This document shows, in pieces, positions 21,611 through 32,769 of a stretch of DNA of 64,000 nt. Every line of letters begins with the position of its first letter. Within the stretch, counting starts at the first letter, position 1. Below the pieces are notes generated by a model, which saw nothing but the letters and a program-made list of their open reading frames with translations, was not told the origin of the DNA and made no database searches. The stretch comes from Stomoxys calcitrans (taxonomy: Eukaryota; Arthropoda; Insecta; Diptera; Muscidae), in NCBI RefSeq assembly GCF_963082655.1, contig NC_081554.1, positions 120,603,869-120,667,868 on the forward strand. The letters are read 5' to 3'. Position numbers and translations under genes: made by a program.

Positions 21611-21799
21611 GCACCAATAACCCTATTCACAAACTAAGGGTTTAAAAAACCTTTGTTCAGTGCTTTAGAGTGAACGCAGAAGGGTAAAATTAAAAAATTT
21701 GCTAAAAATTATCTATGTCTTGACAAATATACGATAAGTTATACCAAATATGAAATGTTGAAATCGTACCAGGAATGGAATAAAAAGTACTTAGTATTT
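21611..21799. other. Spacer, nothing recognised
   Basis: No feature can be supported here. Confidence 0.35.
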
Positions 21800-22341
21800 G
21801 GTATTATTTAGTACTTTCTTTGTAGATTAAGCAACAGATCTGAAATTTGGGATACAGGCACATCTTGGCAGTAGAGGATTTTGTTGATATACGCACATTT
21901 TGGTACTGAAACGTACAATATGGCGCCTTTACGGATCGAGCTACAGCTCTGACATTTAGAATACAGTTACATCTAAGCACTATGTACCGAGCGGCTAGAC
22001 GATTTTTTTGATATTCGTTCATTTGGGTACTAAAATGTACAACGTATTAGGGATATGGATGACTAGAAGATTGTTTTAAAATTTGTTCATTTAGGTACTA
22101 AAACGTAAAAATGGTACTTTATTTACGATTGAGCTAAAGATCTCAAAATTACCATACAGTTACTCCTTGACAGTAATTATCGGCCGACTATATATTTTTT
22201 TAATTCCTACATTTAGGCAAAAAATCTTTCAAAATGTTCTTTATTTAGGATAAGGCTAAATCTATTAAAATTGCGATACAGTTACATCTTGATATTGGGT
22301 CTACTATCGGAGCAGCGAAGCGACTGGGCATATGCTAGTAT
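21800..22341 (+). mobile_element. Helitron-like (DINE-type) tandem units and 3' end
   Basis: About three and a half units of roughly 140-150 bp, each with a TTCATTTGGGTACTAAAATG-like core and ATACAGTTACATCTT. They run into GGAGCAGCGAAGCGACTGGG and then CTAG followed by T. A GC-rich short hairpin just before CTAG|T is the usual 3' signature of Helitrons and their non-autonomous relatives. No replicase is encoded. Class assignment is inference. Confidence 0.5.
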
Positions 22342-23092
22342 ATTCATAATTTAGAGAATTTATATTGACGTAGCAATTTTTTCAAATATTTTGAATTTAA
22401 AAAAAATCTTTTTATTTCTAAGCTTCTACAACAAAAAAAAACATTTTCTTAATATTTTATGACCATTTAGCGAAGAAAGCTGGATCTAATGATATTGGCA
22501 TAAAATAGAACCAGCTGTCAAAAGAAGAAAGATTATTTCCATAAATGAATTATTTTTTTTATAGAAACCACCAAATGGGACTAGACATTAAAAGGATTCC
22601 AGAAATCTCACTCCTAAGAATTTTGAGAAATTTTTTCTTTTGATTTTTGGGACATAAAAAATTTCCGACTTTTGACAAGCCAATTTTCCCCCCAAAACAT
22701 GACGGGAAAAATTGTTGTAACTAGTTTCTGTTATCAACTTTACGCCAATCCAAATTTCATTACGGTACCTCTCTCCTAATTCGAGCTAGAATTTTTCTAA
22801 TTCGGCTAGATTCTTGGGTATTTTTTGTCGTTAATGCGCACTTGGATCACACGGAGCAGCAGCAAGAGCCGTTGCCTCTGTTTAGCGTTCGAGGCCATTA
22901 ATACAACTTCCAAAAGATATTTCCACTGTCTTGGCAATCAGTGTAAAATTCAGCTCTGACTTTATGACCAAATGTCACCGCCGATGTGTCAGTTCCAGCA
23001 CCCAACAGCTATCACAATTTTCAAAAAAAATTGGGGTATCTTTACCAATTTCACAGTAACAAGAATTTTGGCAATTTTCGATTTTGAAAATA
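22342..23092. repeat. Family E repeat piece
   Basis: From about 22640, GGGACATAAAAAATTTCCGA, CAAGCCAATTTT and CATGACGGGAAAA match the complement of 50690-50760. TTACCAATTTCACAGTAACA and GACTTTATGACCAAATG match the complement of 49340-49450. An inverted, rearranged copy of the element at 49252. No coding text found. Confidence 0.6.
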
Positions 23093-23332
23093 TTGGATTG
23101 CCCAAAAAGTAATTGCGGATTTTTCATATAGTCGGCGTTGACAAATTTTTTCACAGCTTGTGACTCTGTAATTGCATTCTTTCTTCTGTCAGTTATCAGC
23201 TGTTACTTTTAGCTTGCTTTAGAAAAAAAGTGTAAAAACAAGTATATTTGATTAAAGTTCATTCTAAGTTTTATTAAAAATGCATTTACTTTCTTTTAAA
23301 AAAAATCCGCAATTACTTTTTGGGCAACCTAA
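23093..23332 (+). mobile_element. Mariner MITE, copy d
   Basis: Full-length with TA flanks. The left end has one change (TTGGATTGCCC). The right end touches family A copy A4. Confidence 0.9.
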
Positions 23333-23334
23333 TA

Positions 23335-24308
23335 TAATATCCTGGCTAATATCGGCCGGGCCGAATCTTATATAGCCTCCACCATTAATCGCATTTGTCG
23401 AGTTCTTTCCCGGTATCTCTTTTTAGACACACAAAGGATAAAAGAAAAAAGATTGCTATGCTAATTGAATTGAGTGTTGGGGACCACAGTAGAAGTCCAT
23501 GTGTTAAATTTCAGCGAAATCGAATAAGAATTGGGCCTTTTAGGGGCCTAAAAAGTAAAATATGGAGATCGGTTTATAGGCGAGCTGTATCAGGCTGAAG
23601 ACCGATTCAGACCATATTTGACACGTATATTGAAGGTCATGGGAGAAGCCGTTGTACAAAATTTCAGCCAAATCGGATAATAATTACGCCCTCTTGAGGT
23701 TCAAGAAATCAAGATCCCAGATCGGTCTATATGGCAGCTATAACAGGTTATGGACCGATTTGAACCATATTTGGCACAGTTGTTGGAAGTCATAACAAAA
23801 CACCATGCAAAATTTCAGCCAAATCGGATAGGAATTGCGCCATCTAATGGGTCAAGAAATCAAGATCCAAGATCGGTTTATATGGCAGCTATATCAGGTT
23901 ATGGACCGATTTACACAGTTGTTGGACGTCATAACGAAACACCGCTTGCAAAATTTCACCCAAACCGGATAGGAATTGCGCCCTCTAGAGGCTCAAGAAG
24001 TCAAGACCCCAGATCAGTTTATATGACAGCTAGTCAGGTTATGGACCGATTTCAACCACAATTGGCACAGTTATTAGAAACTATAACAAAACATCTCATG
24101 CGAAAATTCAGCCAAATCGGATAAGAATTGCGTCCTCTAGTGGCTCAAGAAGTCCAGATCCCAGATCGGTTTATATGGCAGCTATATCAAAACATGGACC
24201 GATATAGACCGATATATAAGAAGTATTTGTGCAAAATTTCAAGCGGGTAGCTTTACTCCTTCGAAAGTTAGCGTGCTTTCGACAGACAGACGGACGTGGC
24301 TAGATCGA
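23335..24308 (-). repeat. Family A repeat, copy A4
   Basis: Minus-orientation copy starting with ATCGGCCGGGCCGAATCTTA and ATAGCCTCCACC, then about five units (each with GATCGGTTTATATGGCAGCT). It ends with the block AAGTTAGCGTGCTTTCGACA and GACGTGGCTAGATCGACT. Some units are shortened. MITE copies abut both ends. Confidence 0.8.
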
Positions 24309-24311
24309 CTA

Positions 24312-24506
24312 GCCAAACTGTAATTGCGGATTTTTCATATAGTCGGCGTTGACAAATTTTTTCACAGCTTGTGACTCTGTAATTGCATTCTTTCTTCTGT
24401 CAAAAAAGTGTAAAAAAATATATTTGATTAAAGTTCATTCTAAGTTTTATAAAAAATACATTTACTTTCTTTTAAAAAATCCGCAATTACTTTTTGGGCA
24501 ACCCAA
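24312..24506 (+). mobile_element. Mariner MITE, copy e (decayed)
   Basis: Lacks the first ~10 bp of the left end and about 35 bp in the middle (the CAGTTATCAGCTG region). The right end is intact (TTACTTTTTGGGCAACCCAA). Confidence 0.85.
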
Positions 24507-24739
24507 TATATATAAGTGTATGAAAATCAGAATTTTAGAAATTTCCCATTTTTCCTAAATTGTGGTATTGTAAAAAAATGAAGCTGATAGCTAAAAAACA
24601 AAACCAAATACTAGTAGATTGGGTGTACGATTATGATCGGTAACAAATATCGAAGTAGTTTTTAATATTTACACCATTATTTCAGTTCTTTCATATCGAA
24701 AAACAAGAATTATCAAGCGAATAAAATTCAAAGGGAGCA
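24507..24739. other. Spacer, nothing recognised
   Basis: No feature can be supported here. Confidence 0.35.
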
Positions 24740-25960
24740 AAGGTTACAAAATGTCGCTAGGGAGAGTTTGGTGATGGCACTATAGGAATAATTGGAGTGG
24801 GATAGTCAATGGACTGTCATCAGTATACACCACTGCGGAATTTCCTGGGTCTTCAATCGTCCAGTTTGTGACGATGCAGGCTGGTATCAGGGCCTTTTGA
24901 GACTAATTGCCTTGTATGCTAAAAAAATATTGGTCAGATCTGGTCAGGTGCAGCACAAGATTTAGTCAATAAGGAAGATATTCCTTCTCGACCAATGGTG
25001 CATGCTTGGATACCAAGAATACCCTCAGATCCTGAATCCATACCTGGAAGACTAAGGAAATGTAATACCAATCCTTCAACCACCGATTGGAAGATTGGAT
25101 GAGTCAGCCTTGAAATAAATAATTCTCATTAATGGCTGGCTTCCCTATATATGGCACACGATTCGAGATGTCGCGTTCAAACCTTAAGTTGCTTTTTGAA
25201 GCCGCTTCTGCAGGGAAGAAGGGCCTCATTGTACGAAATGATGCTAATTCACATCACCAGATATGGGGAAGTTCGGATCTCATCGAAAGGGATAAGCTGC
25301 TTATCGACCACAGATTCTCTGATCATCGTTATATTAGTTTCAATCTTGGAGAAAATACTGCAATACACAGAAGAAAAGCAGATTGGGATAAATTTCGGCA
25401 CAAATTCTGCACGTCTATCCCTTCTAAACCAGAAAAGGAAGTGGAAATGCGCAGGATATTGACATAATGGTCAAGCGGCTCACGAAGGCCCTGAATGACT
25501 CGCTTGTGTCAGCATGTCCTAGTGCCAAGCCAAGGGGCAAACAGCGAACGCAATGTTGGATCCCAGAGCTAGTTGGTCTAAGGAAGGAATGCAGAAAACA
25601 CTTAAACAGAGCGACAGCTACAAGAGCACTGCACGATTGAGATATGTATCTACAAAGCTAAGCTAAGAAAATATAAGGGCGAGCTAAGAAAGGCTCAGAA
25701 CAAATCCTAGACGGAACTCTGTAGCTCCCTGGAGGATACATCTGAGGCCTCTATGCTAAGGAAGATTCTGTCTTCTAGACCTATTACGGTGGGGTATATT
25801 CAGAAGTCAGAGAATGTATGGACAATGTCTAGTGATGAAACTCTAGAACTACTCGTTAGTACACATTTCCCGGGAAATTCTCCAACGGACAACGTTTTTC
25901 CCACCATGTCTCTTGCGCGATGTTGGAAATTTGTTTCAACAAAGTAGATGTGACGTATCA
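24740..25960 (+). pseudogene. LINE relic (ORF1 end to endonuclease, RT start)
   Basis: Broken frames give an ORF1/gag-like tail (HAWIPRIPSDPESIPG), then the late endonuclease: LIVRNDANSHHQIWGSSDL, corresponding to CDANSRHISWGSTN at 55650, and DHRFSDHRYISF. The linker (LNDSLVSACPSAKPRGKQ) and early RT text follow. The endonuclease is internally deleted, joining the two motifs. It is the same general family as 54550-57350 (R1/LOA-like by endonuclease motif; clade uncertain). A Tc1 relic follows directly. Confidence 0.7.
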
Positions 25961-25984
25961 CAGCAAACATTTTACCTATCGACA

Positions 25985-26500
25985 AAAAGAAAACCTCCAA
26001 AAAATATGACAAAAACACAATGCAGATTTCGACTTCCAAACCTTCTGTGTCCTGTGAAGCACTGTGGAGGTTCGGATATGATCAGGGGGGTTTTACGGCT
26101 TCTGGTGTTGTGGAACTAGACTTTATTGAAACAACCATGAATGCCTAAGGCAATGTAGGCCTTCTTAAACCAAGTATCGCTAAATTGTGGTTAACTGTTA
26201 ACTGGATCTTCTAATAGGATAACGATCCCAAACATACCTCACGCTTGGCTAGGAAATGGCTTCTAATCGGACACCAACATAATTAAACCACTCACCGCAG
26301 TCCCCTGACCTCAACCCAATTGAACATATGTTGGATTACTTGGACCGATCCAACATATGTTCCGAAAATTCGAAAAATAGCTTTACAAGAGGAGTGTAAT
26401 AAAATACCCGTGGAGTATTCGAGATAATTGGTGAAATCAATGCCACAGCGGTTAACAGACGTTTTAAAGGCAAAAGAAGGTCAAACAAAGTACTAATGTG
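25985..26500 (+). pseudogene. Tc1-family transposase relic
   Basis: Frameshifted text shows VKHCGGSDMIRGVL (compare VKHGGGGLMVWG in the intact copy at 35071), QDNDPKHT-like (second catalytic D), PDLNPIEHMLDYL (catalytic E) and a C-terminal KSMPQRLTDVLKAKEGQTK. The N-terminal DNA-binding half is missing and stops interrupt the rest. It is a different Tc1 lineage from the intact element. Confidence 0.75.
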
Positions 26501-26842
26501 TACAAAATAATGGATTCTTTCTGCTTGAGTTAACTCTAAACGTGTCTGTTGACACATCCTTGAAGTATCGAATATTTTCAAAACAAAGCTAATGCTTTGC
26601 TTAGCCCACCCGCAGAAGCCTATATACGCCTCTGCAGTAAAGTTAGCATAGATGCGCCAAACTATTTATATATTTTTATCCTCAGTTGTAGTAAAAAAAA
26701 AAAAATTTTTTATTTTACAAACATATGTAATTATTAAACACGCAAAGTTTATGCTTTGTAGCGTGCGTCACCAAAAAAATGTTTTTTTTTTATTTTTGAA
26801 TGCAAAAAAAGTTTTTTTTTTAAATCATATGTATGTATGATT
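26501..26842. other. AT-rich spacer with homopolymer runs
   Basis: T and A runs, no gene. Begins with the tail of the Tc1 relic region. Confidence 0.35.
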
Positions 26843-27279
26843 AGTGTTCGGTTCGAAATGTGTTCATTCACCGTAACGTTGCGCCCAACAGCATCTTTGA
26901 AAAAAATACGGTCCAATGATTCCACCAGCCTACAAACCACACCAAACAGTGCATTTTTCGGGATGCATGGGCAGTTCTTGAACGGCTTCTGGTTGCTCTT
27001 CACTCCAAATGCGGCAATTTTGCTTATTTACGTAGCCATTCAACCAGAAATGAGCCTCATCGCTGAACAAAATTTGTAAAAATTTGAACACATTTCGAAC
27101 CGAACACTGATTTTGGTAATAAAATTCAATGATTTGCAAGCGTTGCTCGTTAGTAAGTCTATTCATGATGAAATGTCAAAGCATACTGAGCATCTTTCTC
27201 TTTGACACCATGTCTGAAATCCCACGTGATCTGTCAAATACTAATGCATGAAAATCCTAACCTCAAAAAAATCACCCTT
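26843..27279 (-). mobile_element. Mariner derivative, second copy (truncated)
   Basis: Minus-orientation copy of the element at 2674-3280, sharing the same novel junction (GGTTCGAAATGTGTTCATTC followed by ACCGTAACG). Transposase fragments MNRLTNEQRLQIIEFYYQNQ and FSDEAHFWLNGY are readable. The end AATCACCCTT at 27279 is followed by TA. The other inverted arm is cut to about 25 bp. Confidence 0.85.
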
Positions 27280-27284
27280 TATAG

Positions 27285-27440
27285 ATGTCATTTAAAAACA
27301 CATTCTAATTTTTCCTTTTGAGCCCACAAATTATCTAATTTGACTGAAATTTTGTGCCTTCCATTACCCTTACCAAATTCGGCTCTGATGGCTCCATAAT
27401 TAAATATAGCTGTCATACAAGCCAATATCCTTTTCATTTA
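27285..27440 (+). repeat. Family A remnant
   Basis: Worn unit with TTTGACTGAAATTTTGTGCC and ATATAGCTGTCATACAAGCC. No boundaries are left. Confidence 0.5.
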
Positions 27441-27499
27441 TAAGCAAGTGGAAAAAATTAAGCGTTCGTTAAGTAGCGTGCGTCACATAGGGCCCGCAG

Positions 27500-28365
27500 C
27501 CACAAATGTTAAATTGTCGTTCTTCTTCAGCTTTAAACATTTTGAGGTTACCTACACAAAATTCACTTGAAATGACCAAAATATACACTATCTCGAGGGA
27601 CACTTTCATTTTTTGTAGCATGTGTGCCATCCTCCGCGTGTCTCGCACTCGACCTCAAGTATCGTCTCAGGTATCCGATCGGAAACCTCTTTCATTCCTT
27701 CCAGGTTTCCTATCGTCGACTCGACTATACTGCGATGCTGTGACCTGCTCTATATACTCTATCCATTCTCCCATCGCCTTAAGTCTCATAGCCACAATGG
27801 CTACCTCACACTTAATCTGTATGTCTATGGGTCGAATATCTAGAATGGTTTCCATTGCCCTAGTGGGCGTGGTGCTCATCGCTCCGCCTATGCCAAGACA
27901 ACATGTTCTCTGAACCTGTTGTATGGTCCTTATGTTGCACTTTTTCTCCATAGCAGTCCACCAAACTACTGAGGCGTAAGTAATTATCACGCTCCAGTTG
28001 AGACATTGGACTACCCTCGGATTCAGACCCCATTTCGAGCCTACATAGTGCCCAACATATGTGACCCTTCTCAGTACGCTCCTGAATGTGACACTTTCAA
28101 TTTAGTTTCCTATTCCAGATCACACCTAAGTATTTGACCTTGTCCAATATCGAAATCGTTTTATTGAGGAAACGTGGTGCTTTAAAATTGCCCACCTTCG
28201 TCTTCCTCGTGAAGAGGCATATTTCGGTCTTCTCTGGGTTAACAGTTTGAGCAGTTCGCTGGATGTCCTACTCTTTATCATGGTGTCCACAATACGTTCC
28301 ATGGTTTTGAGTAGAAAGGACGTACGGCTTTGGGTCTGTAGCTCTTTGGTGTCGCATAACTTGCC
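27500..28365 (-). pseudogene. LINE relic, RT end and C-terminal region
   Basis: Minus-strand text in broken frames: the RT fingers near 28365-28255, then at about 28250-28150 TEICLFTRKTKVGNFKAPRF, then VKYLGVILDRKLN, then ITYASVVWWTAMEKKCNIRT and IQQVQRTCCLGIGGAMSTTP. This order (KTE motif, LGV motif, Y-A-S-V-W, Q-R) is the RT thumb and C-terminal region of I/R1-group LINEs. The palm between fingers and thumb is deleted. Confidence 0.7.
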
Positions 28366-28371
28366 TGACTA

Positions 28372-28462
28372 AAGGCCTACAGACCAATAAGCCTTACGTC
28401 CCTTCTACTTAAAACCATGGAACGTATTGTGGACACCATGATAAAGAGTAGAACATCCAGCG
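28372..28462 (+). pseudogene. Inverted second copy of an RT segment
   Basis: KAYRPISLTSLLLKTMERIV-like text, the same RT segment that runs on the minus strand at 28258-28365 (shared ACCATGGAACGTATTGTGGA and ACACCATGATAAAGAGTAGA). The two copies face each other head to head with only a few bases between. Confidence 0.75.
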
Positions 28463-28465
28463 AAA

Positions 28466-28548
28466 TTTTTCTGATGGTCTCGCCAGGATTCGAACCCAGG
28501 CGTTTAGCGTCATAGGCGAACATGCTAACCTCTACGCTACGGTGGCCT
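28466..28548 (-). mobile_element. tRNA-derived SINE head
   Basis: Complement reads GCCACCGTAGCGTAGAGGTT at the start (box A) and GGTTCGAATCC (box B), spaced as in a tRNA. The acceptor stem does not pair and the T-stem needs wobble pairs, so this is a SINE head rather than a tRNA gene. It matches the start of the copy at 32478. Confidence 0.75.
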
Positions 28549-28559
28549 GACCTAAATAA

Positions 28560-30345
28560 ACAGTAAAGAATTAAATACTTCAGTTACAAAAAAAATTTAA
28601 ATTTCTAAAAACGCAAATAAATAAAACAAAATATTAAATTATTTTCAATACTTCGTATTGTAGGTTTTAATGTCCTTGTCGTCCGTTTATTTCCGCGGTC
28701 AATTATAATTGGCATAATGGGTCAATGTGTATTTAAATTTTTTTTTAATATTTCGAAACAAAATTTTTATTGATTTTTTTAACATACTGTTTCACTTGAA
28801 TCAATATCAATTTTCATTTAACTATGTTTTTAAATCTGTTTAAATAACATGATAATGGAAAAAGGAAAACTTTTTCATATTTTAAGTACAAAATCTCGTC
28901 TCTAAAAAACTCGTTCTTAACAAATGAGTTACTGCTAAAAATTTCTTTAAAAAACATACAATATGTGAATTTCTTTCCAAGATGTTTTAAAAGCGGACAA
29001 AAAGCTTAGGAGATTATTAAATTTCCTTTATATTAACATATTACTTTGTATAAACTGATCTCCATTTGCACATTATTTGAATTATTTTCTAAGATGTTTT
29101 AAGTGAACAAAAAGTTTAAGAGATAATTAAATTTCTTTTATATTAACATATTACTTTATATAAAGTGATCTCCATCTGCCCATTTTAAGCTCAAACAAAA
29201 TATTTTGCACAGAAGCCGTAATAGGTATTTCATCCATTTTCGCTCCATTTTAAGCATATCTTTGATTTAAGTTAAATGATCACACAAAAAATGTAGCGTT
29301 AATTTAAGCTCATATATTTCTAAGAGGAAGCGGAAAAAATTGCCGAAGGGTCTTTAAAAAAAGGGCATATTCTTCGAGACGATGTTGTTGGTATAAACAA
29401 TTTTTGACTGATCTCGACACAACCTTTCTGCTGTGAAATAATACCCAACTGCACGTGAGCAATAGGGGTTCACAGGTAGTTGCCGATAACTGTATCACTA
29501 CTAACCGTCCTTCTCTACCAAGTGGTGTCGCTATGCAGCACGCCGGTCAGACTCGGCATAAAGGAAGAGATCCCTCATCATTGAGCTTGAAACTCTGGGG
29601 AAATTCGGTTTTATAAATATCAATTCCTCTCTACAATTTCAAGCCATGAATCCAACTTTCGAGTTTTTTCAAAATTTAAGATTTTAATCCAGGGATGATT
29701 GCATGAACGCTATACAAATGCATGTGAAAAAATTCTAATTGACATATTGAAAACAAATTAAGAATCGTTTCCAATATTTTATGTAAATAAATGTTTAAAA
29801 GAAATCAGGTGCATATGTCGATTTAATGAAGAAATTTTTAATTACATTAAGCAAATCTTAGTATACATATCAAGTTAGTGGTTTCGCTTAATTCGGCAAA
29901 AAAATCTCTCAAAGCAACTACATTTTAATAAAATTTTAATTTTAAAATTGCCATTTATTTAAGTTGCACAAAAATATTTAAATTTAGGAAATTTTATGAA
30001 TTAATTTTTTTTGCAGATTTATATTCAACTTGAAAAATATCGATTTTACGGATCACATAACTTAAAAAAACGAAACTATTATCATGGGTTAATAAAAGTG
30101 TTGTTTACCATAAGAATATTTTACTTGCTGAATAGAAATTTGGTTAAGTACAATCCTTTACCAAATTCAAGTTGAATGATGAGTATGAACTATTTGCGAC
30201 TAACTAAAGATATCTAAAATTTATTTAACGCTCGCAATTTTTCCTAGTTTTATACAAAATTTAACCAAATTAAATTGACTTACTTAATTGGAATAATTTT
30301 TTTATTTATTCAATGAACGACTTTTTTAATGCAGCATAATTCGTA
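28560..30345 (+). repeat. Family D AT-rich dispersed repeat, copy 1
   Basis: Blocks recur at 32900-34440, 37741-37990, 38190-38760 (inverted), 39060-39430 (inverted) and 47245-47720. Shared motifs include ACTGCTAAAAATTT, ATTAACATATTACTTTGTAT and AAACTGATCTCCATTTGC. Later shared blocks are AGTTTTATACAAAATTTAA and ACTTACTTAATTGGAA. The element end resembles CTATGAACCAATTTTTTCTG. No protein found. A SINE fragment is nested at 29505. Confidence 0.6.
29505..29605 (+). mobile_element. SINE body fragment
   Basis: GTGTCGCTATGCAGCACGCC, GACTCGGCATAAAGGAAGAG and CTCATCATTGAGCTTGAAAC match the body of the SINE at 32478. The tRNA head is not present. Confidence 0.65.
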
Positions 30346-31160
30346 TCACACTATCTGTGCAACTATAACAAAAGCAAAATTTATTATGTCATAGGGCAAG
30401 AGCATGTAGTGTGATGAGACCTTAAGCTGGAGTAATACAACAAAATGAAAAATTTTTGTTAGCAAAAAAAAGCGCAAAAAAGGGAAAAAATAATTCATAT
30501 CAAATATTACATTTCTGGAAAGTCTATACTTCTATCTAAAAAATAAAAAAGGAATTCATGTCCTGTAATAAAAACCAGATGTGATGTTTAATTTTTTTAG
30601 GTTAATCTTTGGGTGATGTTTTCTTGATTTGATGAAAGACTGATTAGATGGTAGTTATATAAGAAAATCGCCTTATTTTCGGCGATCCAGTTCAACTATA
30701 TATTTTTTTAAAAACTTCTGAAATAAACCTTCCAAAATATACTTCACTAATTGACATGTTTTCTGGCTCAATTATAGTACATATCTTGCATCTTTTGTCT
30801 ACCACCATAATTCTAACAAAAAATGTAAGTACCAAAATAAAATTGATTTCTTTTAGATTTGCTCAACGCTATAAGTGTTAACTTTAGTAGGATTAAAAAT
30901 TTTCACTACCCTCTTGCACTTATAAGCAAAGCTTTTGCGTCCTCACTTCCTTCATCTTCAGTTTTGTTCTGCAACAATATATTGTTACAGATGCCTCCCA
31001 AAATTGTGACTTGATTTGTCGGTTTTTTCAGATTAAATGGTTTAGATAGTTTGTATCATATTCGTATACAGTTCAGTTGCATTTTTTTGCGCACAGCTTT
31101 CTATTTAAAATAATAAAGTCTGATACGTTTGTTTCAATGTCTGTTGTCGCACGTCGCGTC
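30346..31160 (+). repeat. Repeat block P, uninterrupted copy
   Basis: Matches 38000-38180 plus 42570-43345. Shared text: ATGTAGTGTGATGRSACCTT, TTTTGTCTACCACCATAATT and CCCTCTTGCACTTATAAG. A further shared block is AAAGCTTTTGCGTCCTCACT. This copy reads straight through CAAATATTACATTTCTGG, the site where copy 2 carries a 4.4-kb insertion. Confidence 0.75.
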
Positions 31161-32477
31161 GTTTGCCTTTTTATACCCAAACCACTACTATAGTATAGGG
31201 TATTATAACTCGTGAATTTGTTTATAATACCTAGAAGGAAGAGAGATACACCCAGAGAAATTATTGGTTAGAATTCGATTACAAGAACAAAAAGATAATA
31301 ATGTCAAAACAATTTCAATTGTTTGAACCACAATTTGGTTATTTTCATAGTTCAGTAGCTGTCTTAACCACAATACAATAGATAGAGTTAAAAGAAGATG
31401 CTACTTACGCATATATCAGTTCCAAAAATAAATTCATTTTGCTTCTGCTAATTGTATCAACGTTTTATTTTCTGCAGTACCATCAAAGATTTGGCACAAC
31501 ACCCTTACGGTAGTTTTGCTTATTACCTTACCGGTAGTTGTGCTAACTGCCATATCGGAGTTCTAGTTAGTTAGTTGTGCTAACTATCCTTCCAGCAGTT
31601 ATTACTGCGTATAAAATCTTCACATGCCAATTTTTTTTGTTATTTTTTCTTTAAATTTATTTAAGAAAATTCGGCTTAAAAAATAAATATTTCTTTTTAA
31701 ACATTTTTTTAAAAAATTGTTTCTACCCTTTTTTTAATTTTAATTTAATTGAGAAACTTATAACTGTGCAGTTATGCTTATTGTCCTGTATCGCCATTGA
31801 AAAAATTATGTCGGTAGGCTGGAGGATGCATGAAGTCTACTAAACATGACATCATGAGTTCTAATCTCCCCTCGATCACCGACAAAACTAATAGAATTAA
31901 TTTTAACGAATAGTAAGTCAAGGGAGAAGCAGCAGCAAGCAGAAAAGAACGAATGAGCCCAGCGCATCGGAGCGACGCACGAATAACATAAACTAAAACA
32001 ATAACCTCAAGACCTCATCAACAGAATCACTATCTGATTCGATTTAGCTATCTCCGTCTGTCCATGTTAATTTGTTTTCAAATTACATGCCGCAGCTTTC
32101 GCATTTTCCGATTGAAGCCTATTGAAATTAGAAAAAATAGATTCAAATTTGGATATAGCTCCCATATATACGTTCGAGATATTGCACGAGGGATTCCTCC
32201 TAGAAGTCTCGACATTATTGGCGAATTTCATAGAAATCGGTACAGATTTAGAATAGCTCCCATATATATTTGTTAACCGATTCACACAAAAATTGGCACA
32301 AAGAATTCCCTTATTACTCGCAGCTTTCTATTTGGGCCAATTATAAATAAATCACAGGGAATAATTCGTTCTTCCGATTATATGACAAATTATCACGTAA
32401 GCAAATTTTAACTCATTTGAAAATAATTTTTTGGAATGATTTTTTTTAAATGTTTACTGTACTTTAAGACTTTTACT
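31161..32477. other. Spacer with a family C-type fragment
   Basis: Mostly unassigned AT-rich DNA. At about 32040-32290 is a worn family C-type unit (GGATATAGCTCCCATATATA, TTTCATAGAAATCGGT), matched by 43345-43620. Near 31520-31610, GTTAGTTGTGCTAACT-like triplicate motifs occur. No gene. Confidence 0.45.
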
Positions 32478-32766
32478 GCCACCGTAGCGCAGAGGTGTCC
32501 GTCTATGTCGCTGAACGAATCTTGGCGAGATCATCAGAAAAAATTGTCAGCGGTGGTTTTTCCCTCCTAATGCTGGCAACATTTGTGAGGTACTATTTCA
32601 TAAAAAACTTTTCTCCAAAGAGATGTCGCACTGCGGCACTCCGTTCAGACTCGGCTATAAAAAGGAGGCCCCTTATCATTAAGCTTACGACTTAAATCGT
32701 ACTGCACTCATTGTTATTTGAAAAGTTTGCCCCTGTTCCTTAGTGGAATGTTCATAGGCAAAATTT
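32478..32766 (+). mobile_element. tRNA-derived SINE, nearly full length
   Basis: Starts GCCACCGTAGCGCAGAGGTG (box A). The box B region is damaged. The body reads GCTGGCAACATTTGTGAGGT, GATGTCGCACTGCGGCACTC, GACTCGGCTATAAAAAGGAG and CCCCTTATCATTAAGCTTA. It ends near CCCCTGTTCCTTAGTGGAAT. Non-coding; mobilised by a partner LINE in such families. Confidence 0.75.
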
Positions 32767-32769
32767 TAA

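Noticed and set aside
28466..28548. tRNA gene on the minus strand
   Set aside because: Box A and box B are present, but the acceptor stem does not pair and a matching SINE copy exists at 32478.
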